Source: Deltaproteobacteria bacterium
GTDB lineage: Bacteria > Myxococcota > Kuafuiibacteriia > Kuafuiibacteriales > Kuafuiibacteriaceae
DNA length: 64,000 nt
Direction of reading: 5' to 3'
NCBI GenBank assembly: GCA_020632995.1
Contig: JACKEN010000001.1
Coordinates: 1,024,001 to 1,088,000 of the forward strand
The notes under the pieces are model-generated. The model worked only from the letters and a program-made list of their open reading frames with translations, made no database searches and had not been told where the DNA came from. Position 1 is the first letter of the stretch; each line of letters opens with the position of its first letter. Below, one piece after another: positions 8,897 through 16,761 of the stretch. A program made the position numbers and the translations under genes.

Positions 8897-11569
8897 ATGA
8901 GCGCCCGCGTCCCCACCTTCGAGCCCCACAAGATCAAGACGGTCCGGCTCATCCCGTTCCCGTCCTTCGAGGCGCGGAAGAAGGCGCTGGCGGCGGCGAA
9001 CTTCAACGTCTTCCACCTGCCGGCCTCGGCCGTGAGCTACGACATGAGCGCCCTCGGCACCGCGGCGATGAGCCAGGAGCAGCTCGCGGGGCAGCTGATC
9101 GGCGACGAGGCCTACGCGGGCTCGCGCAACTTCGAGACCCTCGAGCAGGCGGTGAACCAGGTGCTCGGCCACTCCTACGTGTGCCCGACCCACAACGTGC
9201 TCGGGTCGGTGAAGCTCCTGTGCGCCACCATCGCGCCCGCGGGCTCCACCGTGATCTGCAACGGCTCCGCCCGCTCCGAGCTCCTCACCGCGCGCGGGGT
9301 CGAGCCGATGGACGTGCGCGCGGGCGTCGGCACCTTCGCCGGCGACGTGGATCTGGTGCGCATCGAGGCGGTGGTGAAGGCAAGGCGCCCTGCGCTCCTC
9401 CTCTTGCAGGCCTTCTCGGACGGGATGCACCCGATGAGCCTGCAGAACCTCACCGCGGTGCGACGCTTCGCGGACGGCGCGGGCCTGCGCCTGGTGCTGG
9501 ACGCGTCTCGCCTGGTCGAGAACGCCTGGTACATCCAGACCCACGAGGCGGGGCAGGGCGATCGCAGCGTGGCCGAGCTGGTGAAGCAGATGGCGAAGCT
9601 GGCCCACGTGGTCATGCTGGACGGCGCGCAGGACGCCAAGGCCAACACCGGGGGCCTCCTCACCACCGACAACCCCGCCGACTACGAGCGCTTCATGAAC
9701 GAGGTGGTGCTCTACGAGGGCCTGCACACCTACGGCGGGATGTCGGGGCGGACGATGGAGCTCCTGGCTCGGGGCCTGGTGGAGATGGTGGAGGAGGCCG
9801 AGGTGCAGTGGATCATGCACCAGACCGAGATCTTCACCGCGCGCCTGCGGGCGGCCGGGATCCCGATGGAGCGGGGCTGCGACGGGGCCTACCTGCTGGC
9901 GGACGAGTTCCTGCCCGGGATCTCCGTCTACCCGGAGCACGCGCTCGCGGCGGCGCTGTATCAGACCACGGGGATCCGGGCGGTGCCGACCGGGCGCGTC
10001 GGCCGCGATCACCTGGTGCCGGTGCAGATCCCGCGGCTGGCCATGACCAGCCGCCAGCTCGAGGAGATCGCGGCCGCGGTCATCCACCTGTTCGAGCAGC
10101 GCGAGAAGGTGGCGGTGCTCGAGCCGATGGGCGACGCCGCGTGGCATGACGAGCTGAACTTCCGCTCGGTGTTCGCGGACCTCGCGAACCGCGACGCCTC
10201 GGGCGGCTACCCGTTCCTGATCCACACCGTGGAGCGGGTCGGCTGGCTGGAGCGGGCCCAGCGCGAGAAGGCGATCCGAGAGGCGGGCTGGAACACGTTC
10301 CTGTTGCGGTCCGCCGACGTGACGATCGATCTGCTGACCGACTCCGGGACCTCCGCGATGTCCACCGATCAGTGGGCGGCCTACGACGCGGCCCGCGCCA
10401 CCGCGGGGCGCACCGAGGCCTACGAGGCGTTCCTGGACGCGGTGCGGGAGGCCTACGGCTACCAGCACATCATCCCGACCCACCAGGGGCGGGCGGCCGA
10501 GCACATCCTCTCGCAGTCGAGGATCCGCCCCGGGCAGCTGGTGCCCGGGAACATGTACTTCACCACCACCAAGGTGCATCAGGAGAAGGCGGGCGGGACC
10601 TTCGTCGACATCATCGTGGACGAGGCCCACAAGCCCGAGAGCGAGTTCCCGTGGAAGGGGAACATCGACATGGCGAAGCTGCGCGCGGTGGTGGACACCC
10701 ACGGCGCGGACAAGGTGGCCTACATCTCGTTCGAGCACTCCGTGAACATGGCGGGCGGTCAGCCGGTCTCCATGGACAACATGCGCGAGGTCTACGCGTA
10801 CTGCAGCCACCTCGGGATCCCGGTGTACTTCGACTCCACCCGCTCGGTGGAGAACGCGTACATGATCCAGAAGAAGGACCCGCGCTACCGCGGGGTGGCG
10901 GTGAAGGACATCCTGCGCGAGATGATGGCCTACGGCGACGGGTGCACCGTCTCCGGCAAGAAGGACTACCTGATCAACATCGGGGGCCTGCTCGCCTTCA
11001 AGGACGACGCCGCGGCCAAGAAGAAGGCGGAGGAGCTGCTGAGGATCAACGAGGGGCGGGTCACCGACGGCGGCCTCGCGGCAGGAGATCTTGCGGCCAT
11101 GGCCCGGGGCATCAACGAGATGCTCGACGATCGCTACATCGCGTCCCGGGTGGAGCAGACCGAGCGCCTGGGCCGCATGCTCATGGACGCCGGAATCCCG
11201 ATCGTGACCCCGCCCGGGACCCACGCCATCTTCGTCGACGCCAAGCGGTTCCTCCCGCACATCGATCAGGACGAGTTCCCGGCCCAGCGCCTGGCGGCGG
11301 AGCTCTACATCGAGTGCGGGGTGCGGGCGATGGAGCGCGGCAACGTGTCCAAGGGGCGCGACAGGGCCACGGGTGAGAACTGCCGGCCGGCGCTGGAGCT
11401 GGTGCGGCTCACCATCCCGCGGCGGGTCTACACCAACGATCACATGAAGGCGGTGGCGGAGGGCGTGATGCGGGTCTGGGCGCGGCGGGCCGAGATCACC
11501 GGGCTGCGCTTCGTCTACGAGCCCCAGGACCTGCGCTTCTTCCAGGCGCGCTTCGAGCCGGTGGGCTGA
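8897..11569 (+). CDS. Tandem tyrosine-phenol-lyase/tryptophanase-like protein (two beta-eliminating lyase domains)
   Basis: PLP-dependent beta-eliminating lyases split tyrosine or tryptophan into phenol or indole, pyruvate and ammonia; they are normally about 460-residue subunits. This protein has 890 residues, with two homologous copies (about 1-425 and 435-890). The C-terminal copy is very close to tyrosine phenol-lyase: THQGR (528-532), MYFTTTKVHQEK, FDSTRSVENAY (645-655), the Schiff-base motif SGKKD (686-690, lysine 689), FVDAKRF (779-785) and RRVY...LRFFQARF. It lacks the DEAYAGS tyrosine motif and has TDGG where the family has YGG preceded by Ser/Thr. The N-terminal copy keeps GDEAYAGSRNF (69-79) and HTYGG (277-281), but has THNVL for THQGR, GAQD for GKKD, and no arginine motif. 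ATG start with AAGG just upstream; a 10-bp palindrome (GTGCTAGCAC) sits at 8881-8890. Product specificity is inferred. Confidence 0.9.
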   Translation: MSARVPTFEPHKIKTVRLIPFPSFEARKKALAAANFNVFHLPASAVSYDMSALGTAAMSQEQLAGQLIGDEAYAGSRNFETLEQAVNQVLGHSYVCPTHNVLGSVKLLCATIAPAGSTVICNGSARSELLTARGVEPMDVRAGVGTFAGDVDLVRIEAVVKARRPALLLLQAFSDGMHPMSLQNLTAVRRFADGAGLRLVLDASRLVENAWYIQTHEAGQGDRSVAELVKQMAKLAHVVMLDGAQDAKANTGGLLTTDNPADYERFMNEVVLYEGLHTYGGMSGRTMELLARGLVEMVEEAEVQWIMHQTEIFTARLRAAGIPMERGCDGAYLLADEFLPGISVYPEHALAAALYQTTGIRAVPTGRVGRDHLVPVQIPRLAMTSRQLEEIAAAVIHLFEQREKVAVLEPMGDAAWHDELNFRSVFADLANRDASGGYPFLIHTVERVGWLERAQREKAIREAGWNTFLLRSADVTIDLLTDSGTSAMSTDQWAAYDAARATAGRTEAYEAFLDAVREAYGYQHIIPTHQGRAAEHILSQSRIRPGQLVPGNMYFTTTKVHQEKAGGTFVDIIVDEAHKPESEFPWKGNIDMAKLRAVVDTHGADKVAYISFEHSVNMAGGQPVSMDNMREVYAYCSHLGIPVYFDSTRSVENAYMIQKKDPRYRGVAVKDILREMMAYGDGCTVSGKKDYLINIGGLLAFKDDAAAKKKAEELLRINEGRVTDGGLAAGDLAAMARGINEMLDDRYIASRVEQTERLGRMLMDAGIPIVTPPGTHAIFVDAKRFLPHIDQDEFPAQRLAAELYIECGVRAMERGNVSKGRDRATGENCRPALELVRLTIPRRVYTNDHMKAVAEGVMRVWARRAEITGLRFVYEPQDLRFFQARFEPVG

Positions 11570-11578
11570 CTTAGCGCT

Positions 11579-12889
11579 CTAGTCGAAGCTCCAGCCGAGA
11601 TCGGCCGGCACCTCGTACTCGTGCACGAGCTGGTTCGTGCGGAGCGCGTCCGACGTCGACAGCACGAAGCCGGCGATGTCCAACACCTCGTCCTCGGCTG
11701 GGCCGTTCGAGAACTCGAGCCAGCCCATGAGCGGCGTGGCCTGCTGGATGTACGTTCCCGCGCCCACCGGCTTGATGAGCGCCAGCGTCTGATCACGCCA
11801 GCCGTCCCTGAGGTAGCGGACCCGGTCATAGGCCACGAACCGCTCGTTGGCTGGCCACGGGAGCTCCGCGCTCGCGGGCACGATCGTGCACTGGTCCGGC
11901 GGGAGCGGATCGTCCGGATCGTCGCCGCAGTCGCGGATCAGGGCGGGGAGGGTGCGCAGCGTGGCCAGCGAGGCCGGGGTGTCCTTGGTGATGGCCAGGA
12001 TCCGGTTCATGTACTGCACGAGGTCGATGGTGATGATGCCCTCCTTGTTGGCGGCGGCGCCGAGGAAGGAGGACGCGCGGATGAGGTCGCGGTTCTGCAA
12101 CACCTTCGGCGCGGCGCAGGTGACCTGGAACGCGCCGCCGACGAAGCAGGTGGTCGCCCGGGTGAGCCAGTCCGCCGCACCCGGGAGCAGGTGGAGGACG
12201 CCGCCGCCGAACTTCTCGTAGTCCTCGGGGGCGAGCGCCGGGTGGTAGACCGTGCCCGCCGCCGGATCGCCCTCGGCCCAGATGTCTACCTCGGCCGGGT
12301 CGGTCTGGATGTGGCCATAGCGCATGAGCCGCGCGTAGAGCGCGAGGTTCTCCATCGGAGAGTCGATGGTCCGCCAGCTCGCGCAACGGATGTTGCCAGC
12401 CGCGTTGACGAAGCAGCCGGTGCCGAGGCGCAGGCGGCCTGCGGCATCTTGCCGCACCTGCTCCGCGTCTTTTATGCCCATGATGACCTCATCGAAGTGC
12501 ATGCGTTGGTTGCGCTCCTTCGTGCGCCCGCCGCTGAGGCGTCCGAAGTAGTCGACCTCCACCGCCGCCGTCGGGTCGACGGGGTCACACGTCAGATCGA
12601 TGAGCGGCAGCTCTACGCCCTGCGCGTCGATCGGGAGCGGGCAGTAGCCCCAGTCGTAGACGTCTTGCGGATACTCGATCCAGCGCTTGGCCAGGATGGG
12701 CTGGCCGGTGACGCCGTCCCTCAGGACGTGCACGAGGTCGCCGAAGACGTCTCCACAGCCGGATCCGCCCCCACCCGACCCGTGATCGCCTCCTCCGCCT
12801 TGAGCGAAGGCGCCCCCCGGCGCCGCGCCCACCGCCAACGCGGCCGCGAACAGTAACGTCCTGTTGATGAGATGCAGTCTAAGTTGCAT
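11579..12889 (-). CDS. Secreted hypothetical protein
   Basis: From the ATG at 12889 the product has 436 residues and opens with a good Sec signal peptide (MQLRLHLINRTLLFAAALAV, then AAPGGAFAQ), followed by a Gly-rich linker GGGGDHGSGGGGSGCG. An in-frame ATG at 12967 would add 26 residues before the signal peptide and cover a hairpin, so 12889 is preferred; a G-rich ribosome-binding stretch lies just upstream of it. The mature part is soluble, with several Cys residues (GCFVNAAGNIRCASW, TTCFVGGAFQVTCAAP) that could form disulfides. No known domain is recognised. It converges on the tandem lyase gene with a 9-base gap. Confidence 0.8.
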   Translation of the reverse strand: MQLRLHLINRTLLFAAALAVGAAPGGAFAQGGGGDHGSGGGGSGCGDVFGDLVHVLRDGVTGQPILAKRWIEYPQDVYDWGYCPLPIDAQGVELPLIDLTCDPVDPTAAVEVDYFGRLSGGRTKERNQRMHFDEVIMGIKDAEQVRQDAAGRLRLGTGCFVNAAGNIRCASWRTIDSPMENLALYARLMRYGHIQTDPAEVDIWAEGDPAAGTVYHPALAPEDYEKFGGGVLHLLPGAADWLTRATTCFVGGAFQVTCAAPKVLQNRDLIRASSFLGAAANKEGIITIDLVQYMNRILAITKDTPASLATLRTLPALIRDCGDDPDDPLPPDQCTIVPASAELPWPANERFVAYDRVRYLRDGWRDQTLALIKPVGAGTYIQQATPLMGWLEFSNGPAEDEVLDIAGFVLSTSDALRTNQLVHEYEVPADLGWSFD

Positions 12890-12907
12890 GTCGAAGGCCC
12901 CCCCTCT

Positions 12908-12931
12908 CTGCGGACGGATGGAGGTCCGCAG
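12908..12931 (-). promoter_or_regulatory. Perfect 8-bp inverted repeat in the leader of the secreted protein
   Basis: CTGCGGAC and GTCCGCAG flank an 8-base loop, 19 bases upstream of the ATG at 12889 and next to its G-rich ribosome binding stretch. In the transcript it would form a stable stem-loop; it could also be a protein operator. No T-tract follows, so it does not look like an intrinsic terminator. Function unknown. Confidence 0.4.
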
Positions 12932-13024
12932 TTTCAGTTGCAGACATGCAAGCTGCATTCCCTGCACCGAGGAATAGGCTCTCGAGCCGGATGGGCCACC
13001 GGGGTGACCTCCCGCGTGCGGTGG

Positions 13025-13312
13025 TTACAGACGGGCGAACTTGTAGGGCTTGGGTCGGCCCTCCACCACGCGATAGCGGGCGGCCTGCAGGCGCTCGAGG
13101 AAGTCGTCGAGGTCGGCCGCCTTGAACAGGAGGTTGAGCATCTGCGGCTCCTGCTCGGTGCTGTAGCACTGCACGGTGGCGAAGGGGCACTCCACCGGCT
13201 CCACGTCGTCGTCGGGCAGGCGCGCGAAGTTGAACTCACCCGGCTGCTCGGCCAGGGCCAGCACCAGGCGGCCCTCCCGGTCGAACACGGACCAGATGCG
13301 CGGCTCCTCCAC
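13025..13312 (-). CDS. Small hypothetical protein (95 aa)
   Basis: A cytoplasmic-looking 95-residue product, acidic, with MEEPRIWSVFDREGRLVLALAE at the N-terminus and a mixed alpha/beta pattern (FKAADLDDFLERLQAARYRVV near the C-terminus). There is no signal peptide, membrane span or recognised motif. It is divergent from aspS, whose start lies 93 bases away, so the two share an upstream region. Balanced residue composition supports it as a real gene. Confidence 0.65.
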   Translation of the reverse strand: MEEPRIWSVFDREGRLVLALAEQPGEFNFARLPDDDVEPVECPFATVQCYSTEQEPQMLNLLFKAADLDDFLERLQAARYRVVEGRPKPYKFARL

Positions 13313-13405
13313 GGCCCCGACAGCATACCCGGCGGGCCGCCGAGGGGCACCGGGCGCGGAGGCCGTTGACCGCCTCCCCCCACCGGGCTAACCGCCTGGT
13401 TCGCC

Positions 13406-15217
13406 ATGTCCGGCCAGCCGAACCTGATGTCGACCCTCAAGCGCACCCACATGTGCGGCGCCCTCCGGGAGGCCCACGTGGGCCAGGACGTGGTGCTCAT
13501 GGGGTGGGTCCAGAGCAACCGCCGCAAGGGCGGCGTGACCTTCCTGGTGCTCCGGGATCGGGCCGGGATCGTCCAGGTCACCCTGGAGGAGAACGACGAC
13601 CCCGCGGTGTTCGCGGCCATGGATCCCCTCCGTCCGGAGTGGGTGGTGGCGGTGGTGGGCAAGGTCCGCTCCCGCGGCAAGGACGCCAACCCCGACCTCC
13701 CCACCGGCGCGGTGGAGGTGGTGCCGACCCGGGTGGAGGTGCTGAACCAGGCCCGGACGCCCCCGTTCGAGGTCCGGGACGACGTCGACACCGGCGAGGA
13801 CAAGCGCCTGGCCCACCGCTTCATCGATCTGCGGCGCCCCGCCATCCAGCGGAACCTGATGATGCGCTCGAAGATGTCCTCGGTGGCGCGTCAGACCCTG
13901 GTGCGGCACGGGTTCCTGGAGCTCGAGACGCCCTACCTGGTGAAGTACACCCCGGGCGGGGCGCGCAACTTCCTCGTGCCGTGCCGCCTGACCCCGGGGA
14001 CCTTCTACGCCCTGGCCGAGAGCCCCCAGATCTTCAAGCAGCTCTTCATGGTCTCGGGCTTCGATCGCTACTTCCAGATCGTGAAGTGCTTCCGGGACGA
14101 GGACCTGCGGCAGGACCGCCAGCCCGAGTTCACCCAGATCGATCTCGAGCTGTCGTTCGCCGACGAGGACGACGTCCAGCAGGTGATGGAGGACGTGGTC
14201 GGGAGCATCTTCCGGGAGGTCCTCGGGGTGGAGCTGCCCGAGCGGTTCCCGAAGATGACCTACGAAGAGGCGATGCGCCGCTTCGGCTCCGACAAGCCCG
14301 ACCTGCGCTTCGGCATGGAGCACGTGGGGCTGAACGACCTGGTGGCGGCCCACGACGGCGGTGGGGTCGCGTTCTTCAAGCAGACCCTGGACGAGGGCGG
14401 CCTGATCAAGGCGATGCGCCTGCCGGCCGAGTATGCGCTGTCGCGCTCGGACCTCGACAAGCTCGAGAAGGACGTCAAGGCCATGGGCGCGGGCGGTCTC
14501 GGCCGCGCGAAGGTGGGCGAGGACGGGGCCTGGAGCCAGAGCCCCTTCGCCAAGACCATCAGCGACGCGCTCCGGGAGGCCGTCAACCAGGCTTGCGGCG
14601 CCCAGCCGGGCGACCTCCTCCTGTTCCAGATGGGCAAGGCCAAGGTGGTCCACACCGTGATGAGCCACCTGCGCCTGACCTTGGGCCGGAAGTTCGAGAT
14701 GATCCCCGAGGGCGCGTGGAAGGTCCTCTGGGTGACCGAGTTCCCGCTGTTCGAGCACGACGAGGAGAACGGCCGCTACGTGGCCGCGCACCACCCCTTC
14801 ACCTCACCCCGGGCCGAGGACGTCGACCGCCTCACCAGCGACCCCGGCGCCTGCCGCGCTCGGGCCTACGACCTGGTGTTGAATGGCAACGAGGTGGCGG
14901 GCGGGTCGGTGCGTATCCACGACAGCGCGGTGCAGGCCAAGGTGTTCGACGCCCTCGGGATCAGCGAGTCCGAGAAGCAGGCCAAGTTCGGGTTCCTGCT
15001 CGACGCGCTGTCCTACGGCGCGCCACCCCACGCGGGGATCGCGGCGGGGATGGACCGCCTGGCCATGCTGGTGTGCGGGGCCCAGTCCCTGCGCGACGTG
15101 ATCCCCTTCCCGAAGACCCAGAAGGGGCTCGACCTCATGACCGGCGCACCGACCGCGATCGACGCGGGGCAGCTGGCCGAGGTCTACGTGGCCAGCATCG
15201 AGAAGCCGGAGTCATAG
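13406..15217 (+). CDS. aspS: Aspartyl-tRNA synthetase
   Basis: Charges tRNA-Asp with aspartate in the cytoplasm. The 603-residue product has the bacterial layout: an N-terminal OB-fold anticodon-binding domain (about 10-115, GWVQSNRRKGGVTFLVLRDR), class II motif 1 (RFIDLRRPAIQRNL), motif 2 (FQIVKCFRDEDLRQDRQPEF), the bacterial GAD insertion (about 300-420) and motif 3 (HAGIAAGMDRLAMLV, with the ATP-binding arginine). The ATG at 13406 is used; a second ATG at 13427 is possible. A discriminating versus non-discriminating role was not assigned. Its last 6 bases overlap the 3' end of the convergent lipoprotein gene. Confidence 0.97.
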   Translation: MSGQPNLMSTLKRTHMCGALREAHVGQDVVLMGWVQSNRRKGGVTFLVLRDRAGIVQVTLEENDDPAVFAAMDPLRPEWVVAVVGKVRSRGKDANPDLPTGAVEVVPTRVEVLNQARTPPFEVRDDVDTGEDKRLAHRFIDLRRPAIQRNLMMRSKMSSVARQTLVRHGFLELETPYLVKYTPGGARNFLVPCRLTPGTFYALAESPQIFKQLFMVSGFDRYFQIVKCFRDEDLRQDRQPEFTQIDLELSFADEDDVQQVMEDVVGSIFREVLGVELPERFPKMTYEEAMRRFGSDKPDLRFGMEHVGLNDLVAAHDGGGVAFFKQTLDEGGLIKAMRLPAEYALSRSDLDKLEKDVKAMGAGGLGRAKVGEDGAWSQSPFAKTISDALREAVNQACGAQPGDLLLFQMGKAKVVHTVMSHLRLTLGRKFEMIPEGAWKVLWVTEFPLFEHDEENGRYVAAHHPFTSPRAEDVDRLTSDPGACRARAYDLVLNGNEVAGGSVRIHDSAVQAKVFDALGISESEKQAKFGFLLDALSYGAPPHAGIAAGMDRLAMLVCGAQSLRDVIPFPKTQKGLDLMTGAPTAIDAGQLAEVYVASIEKPES

Positions 15218-15769
15218 AGGCTGCACGTACTCACCGGGTTCGATGACGAACGCCGACTCCGGGATGTCCATCGTGAGGAGGTTCTGGCGCACGCACGCCG
15301 CGGCCTCGTCGTTCACCACCCCGAAGGCCAGCTTGCCCCGCGACTCGTCGAGGTCGGTTGAGGCGACCCCGTCGATCCCGAAGATCCCGAAGCTCCGGTT
15401 GTAGTAGCGGCGGAGGGTCAGGTAGTCGAACTCCGTCGCGGCCCAGCTCAGTGTGAAGCTCAGGATCTCCGGCCGCTGGTAGGACTCTGCCAGCGCCGCC
15501 CGCGCCGCCTCGGCGTCCGCTTCGTTGGGCTCGACCAGCAGCACCGTGAAGGTGTGGGCCACGAAGTCCGCCCGGTAGCCGCCGAAGCCCGGGACCACGT
15601 CGCACACCGCGGCGTTCAGCACGTCGGGGGAGTCCGGCAGCTCCGACGCCAGGACATCCGGGCCCCGCTCGACCATGCGGCAGACGTAGGGGGCCTCCTC
15701 GTCCGCGCCGCCGCACGCCGCGAGGCCCGCGGTGGTGATGAGCAGGAGCATGGCGGCTCGCCTCATCAT
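15212..15769 (-). CDS. Putative lipoprotein
   Basis: The 185-residue product has a lipoprotein signal: MMRRAAMLLLITTAGLAACG with lipobox LAAC, predicting lipidation at Cys19. The mature part is acidic and contains four or more Cys residues (YVCRMVE, AAVCDVV, AACVRQN), perhaps disulfide-bonded outside the cytoplasm. No domain is recognised. It converges with aspS, sharing 6 bases, so the two transcripts probably overlap. Confidence 0.75.
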   Translation of the reverse strand: MMRRAAMLLLITTAGLAACGGADEEAPYVCRMVERGPDVLASELPDSPDVLNAAVCDVVPGFGGYRADFVAHTFTVLLVEPNEADAEAARAALAESYQRPEILSFTLSWAATEFDYLTLRRYYNRSFGIFGIDGVASTDLDESRGKLAFGVVNDEAAACVRQNLLTMDIPESAFVIEPGEYVQPL

Positions 15770-15855
15770 GTTCCGTCGTACAACCCGGCCCCCGGAGTTG
15801 GCGACCCGACCCCGACAGGCTTGCCCCCGGCGGTCCGGGCCCCGATCCTGATCCC

Positions 15856-16761
15856 ATGACGCCTCGCCTCTGGCCCGAGGGCCCCGGCCCCACCGAGGCC
15901 GCCCTGGACGCCGCCGCCGCCCTCCTCGCGGCGGGGCCGGTGGCGGTGCTCACCGGGGCGGGCTGCTCCACCGAGTCCGGCATCCCCGACTACCGGGGGG
16001 AGGGCACCGCGCGGCGGGCTCGGTCTCCGGTGCGCTTCGCGACCTTCGTCCGCGACCCGGCGGCCCGCCGGCGCTACTGGGCCCGCGCGGTCGTCGGCTG
16101 GCCCCGCATCGCCCACGCCCGCCCCAACCCCGCCCACCACGCCCTCGCCGGGCTGGAGGCCTCGGGGCGCCTGTCGGGCCTCTTGACCCAGAACGTGGAC
16201 CGCCTCCACCACGCGGCGGGGAGCGCGCGGGTCATCGAGCTGCATGGCGCCTTGCACGAGGTCCGCTGCCTCGAGTGCGGGGTCCGCGAGGGGCGAGCTG
16301 CGCTGCAAGCGCGCTTGCTCGCGATGAACCCCGGGCTCGCCGCCCACGCCGCGGGCGCGGCGGAGTACAACCCCGACGGCGACGCGGAGCTCCCGGAGGC
16401 GCTGGTGGAGGCCTTCCACGTCGCGACCTGCCTGACCTGCGGCGGGGACCTCAAGCCCGACGTGGTGTTCTTCGGCGAGACCGTGCCCCGCCCCAGGGTC
16501 GAGGAGGCCTACCGCTGCGTCGACGAGGCCGCCGCCCTCCTGGTGGCCGGCTCCTCGCTCGCGGTGCTCTCGGGCCTGCGCTTCGTGCGCCACGCCGCGG
16601 CGCGCGGGGTGCCAGTGGTGGTCCTCAACCAGGGCGAGACGCGGGGCGACCCGCTGGCCACCGTGAAGCTCCCGGGGCGCCTGGGCGAGGTGCTCCCGGC
16701 CCTCGCGGCGCGCCTCGGTGTCAACGCGTCTTGCGCTCCAGCTTCTTCTTCGCCGCCATGA
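15856..16761 (+). CDS. Sir2-family NAD-dependent protein deacylase (sirtuin)
   Basis: Sirtuins remove acyl groups from lysines using NAD. The 301-residue product shows the full signature: GAGCSTESGIPDYRG (residues 34-48), TQNVDRLHHAAG (111-122), catalytic His130 in ELHG, and two zinc pairs, CLEC (138-141) and CLTC further on, followed by KPDVVFFGE and GSSLAVLSG. This matches class II/III bacterial enzymes. A non-conserved stretch of about 45 residues lies between the zinc pairs. The gene end overlaps the 3' end of the convergent PilZ gene by 41 bases. No acetyltransferase or acetyl-CoA synthetase neighbours are present, so the substrate is unknown. Confidence 0.92.
   Translation: MTPRLWPEGPGPTEAALDAAAALLAAGPVAVLTGAGCSTESGIPDYRGEGTARRARSPVRFATFVRDPAARRRYWARAVVGWPRIAHARPNPAHHALAGLEASGRLSGLLTQNVDRLHHAAGSARVIELHGALHEVRCLECGVREGRAALQARLLAMNPGLAAHAAGAAEYNPDGDAELPEALVEAFHVATCLTCGGDLKPDVVFFGETVPRPRVEEAYRCVDEAAALLVAGSSLAVLSGLRFVRHAAARGVPVVVLNQGETRGDPLATVKLPGRLGEVLPALAARLGVNASCAPASSSPP

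Noticed and set aside
8726..11443. A 905-codon open frame antisense to the tandem lyase
   Set aside because: Composition is that of a shadow frame, rich in His/Arg/Leu; the plus strand shows clear enzyme motifs.
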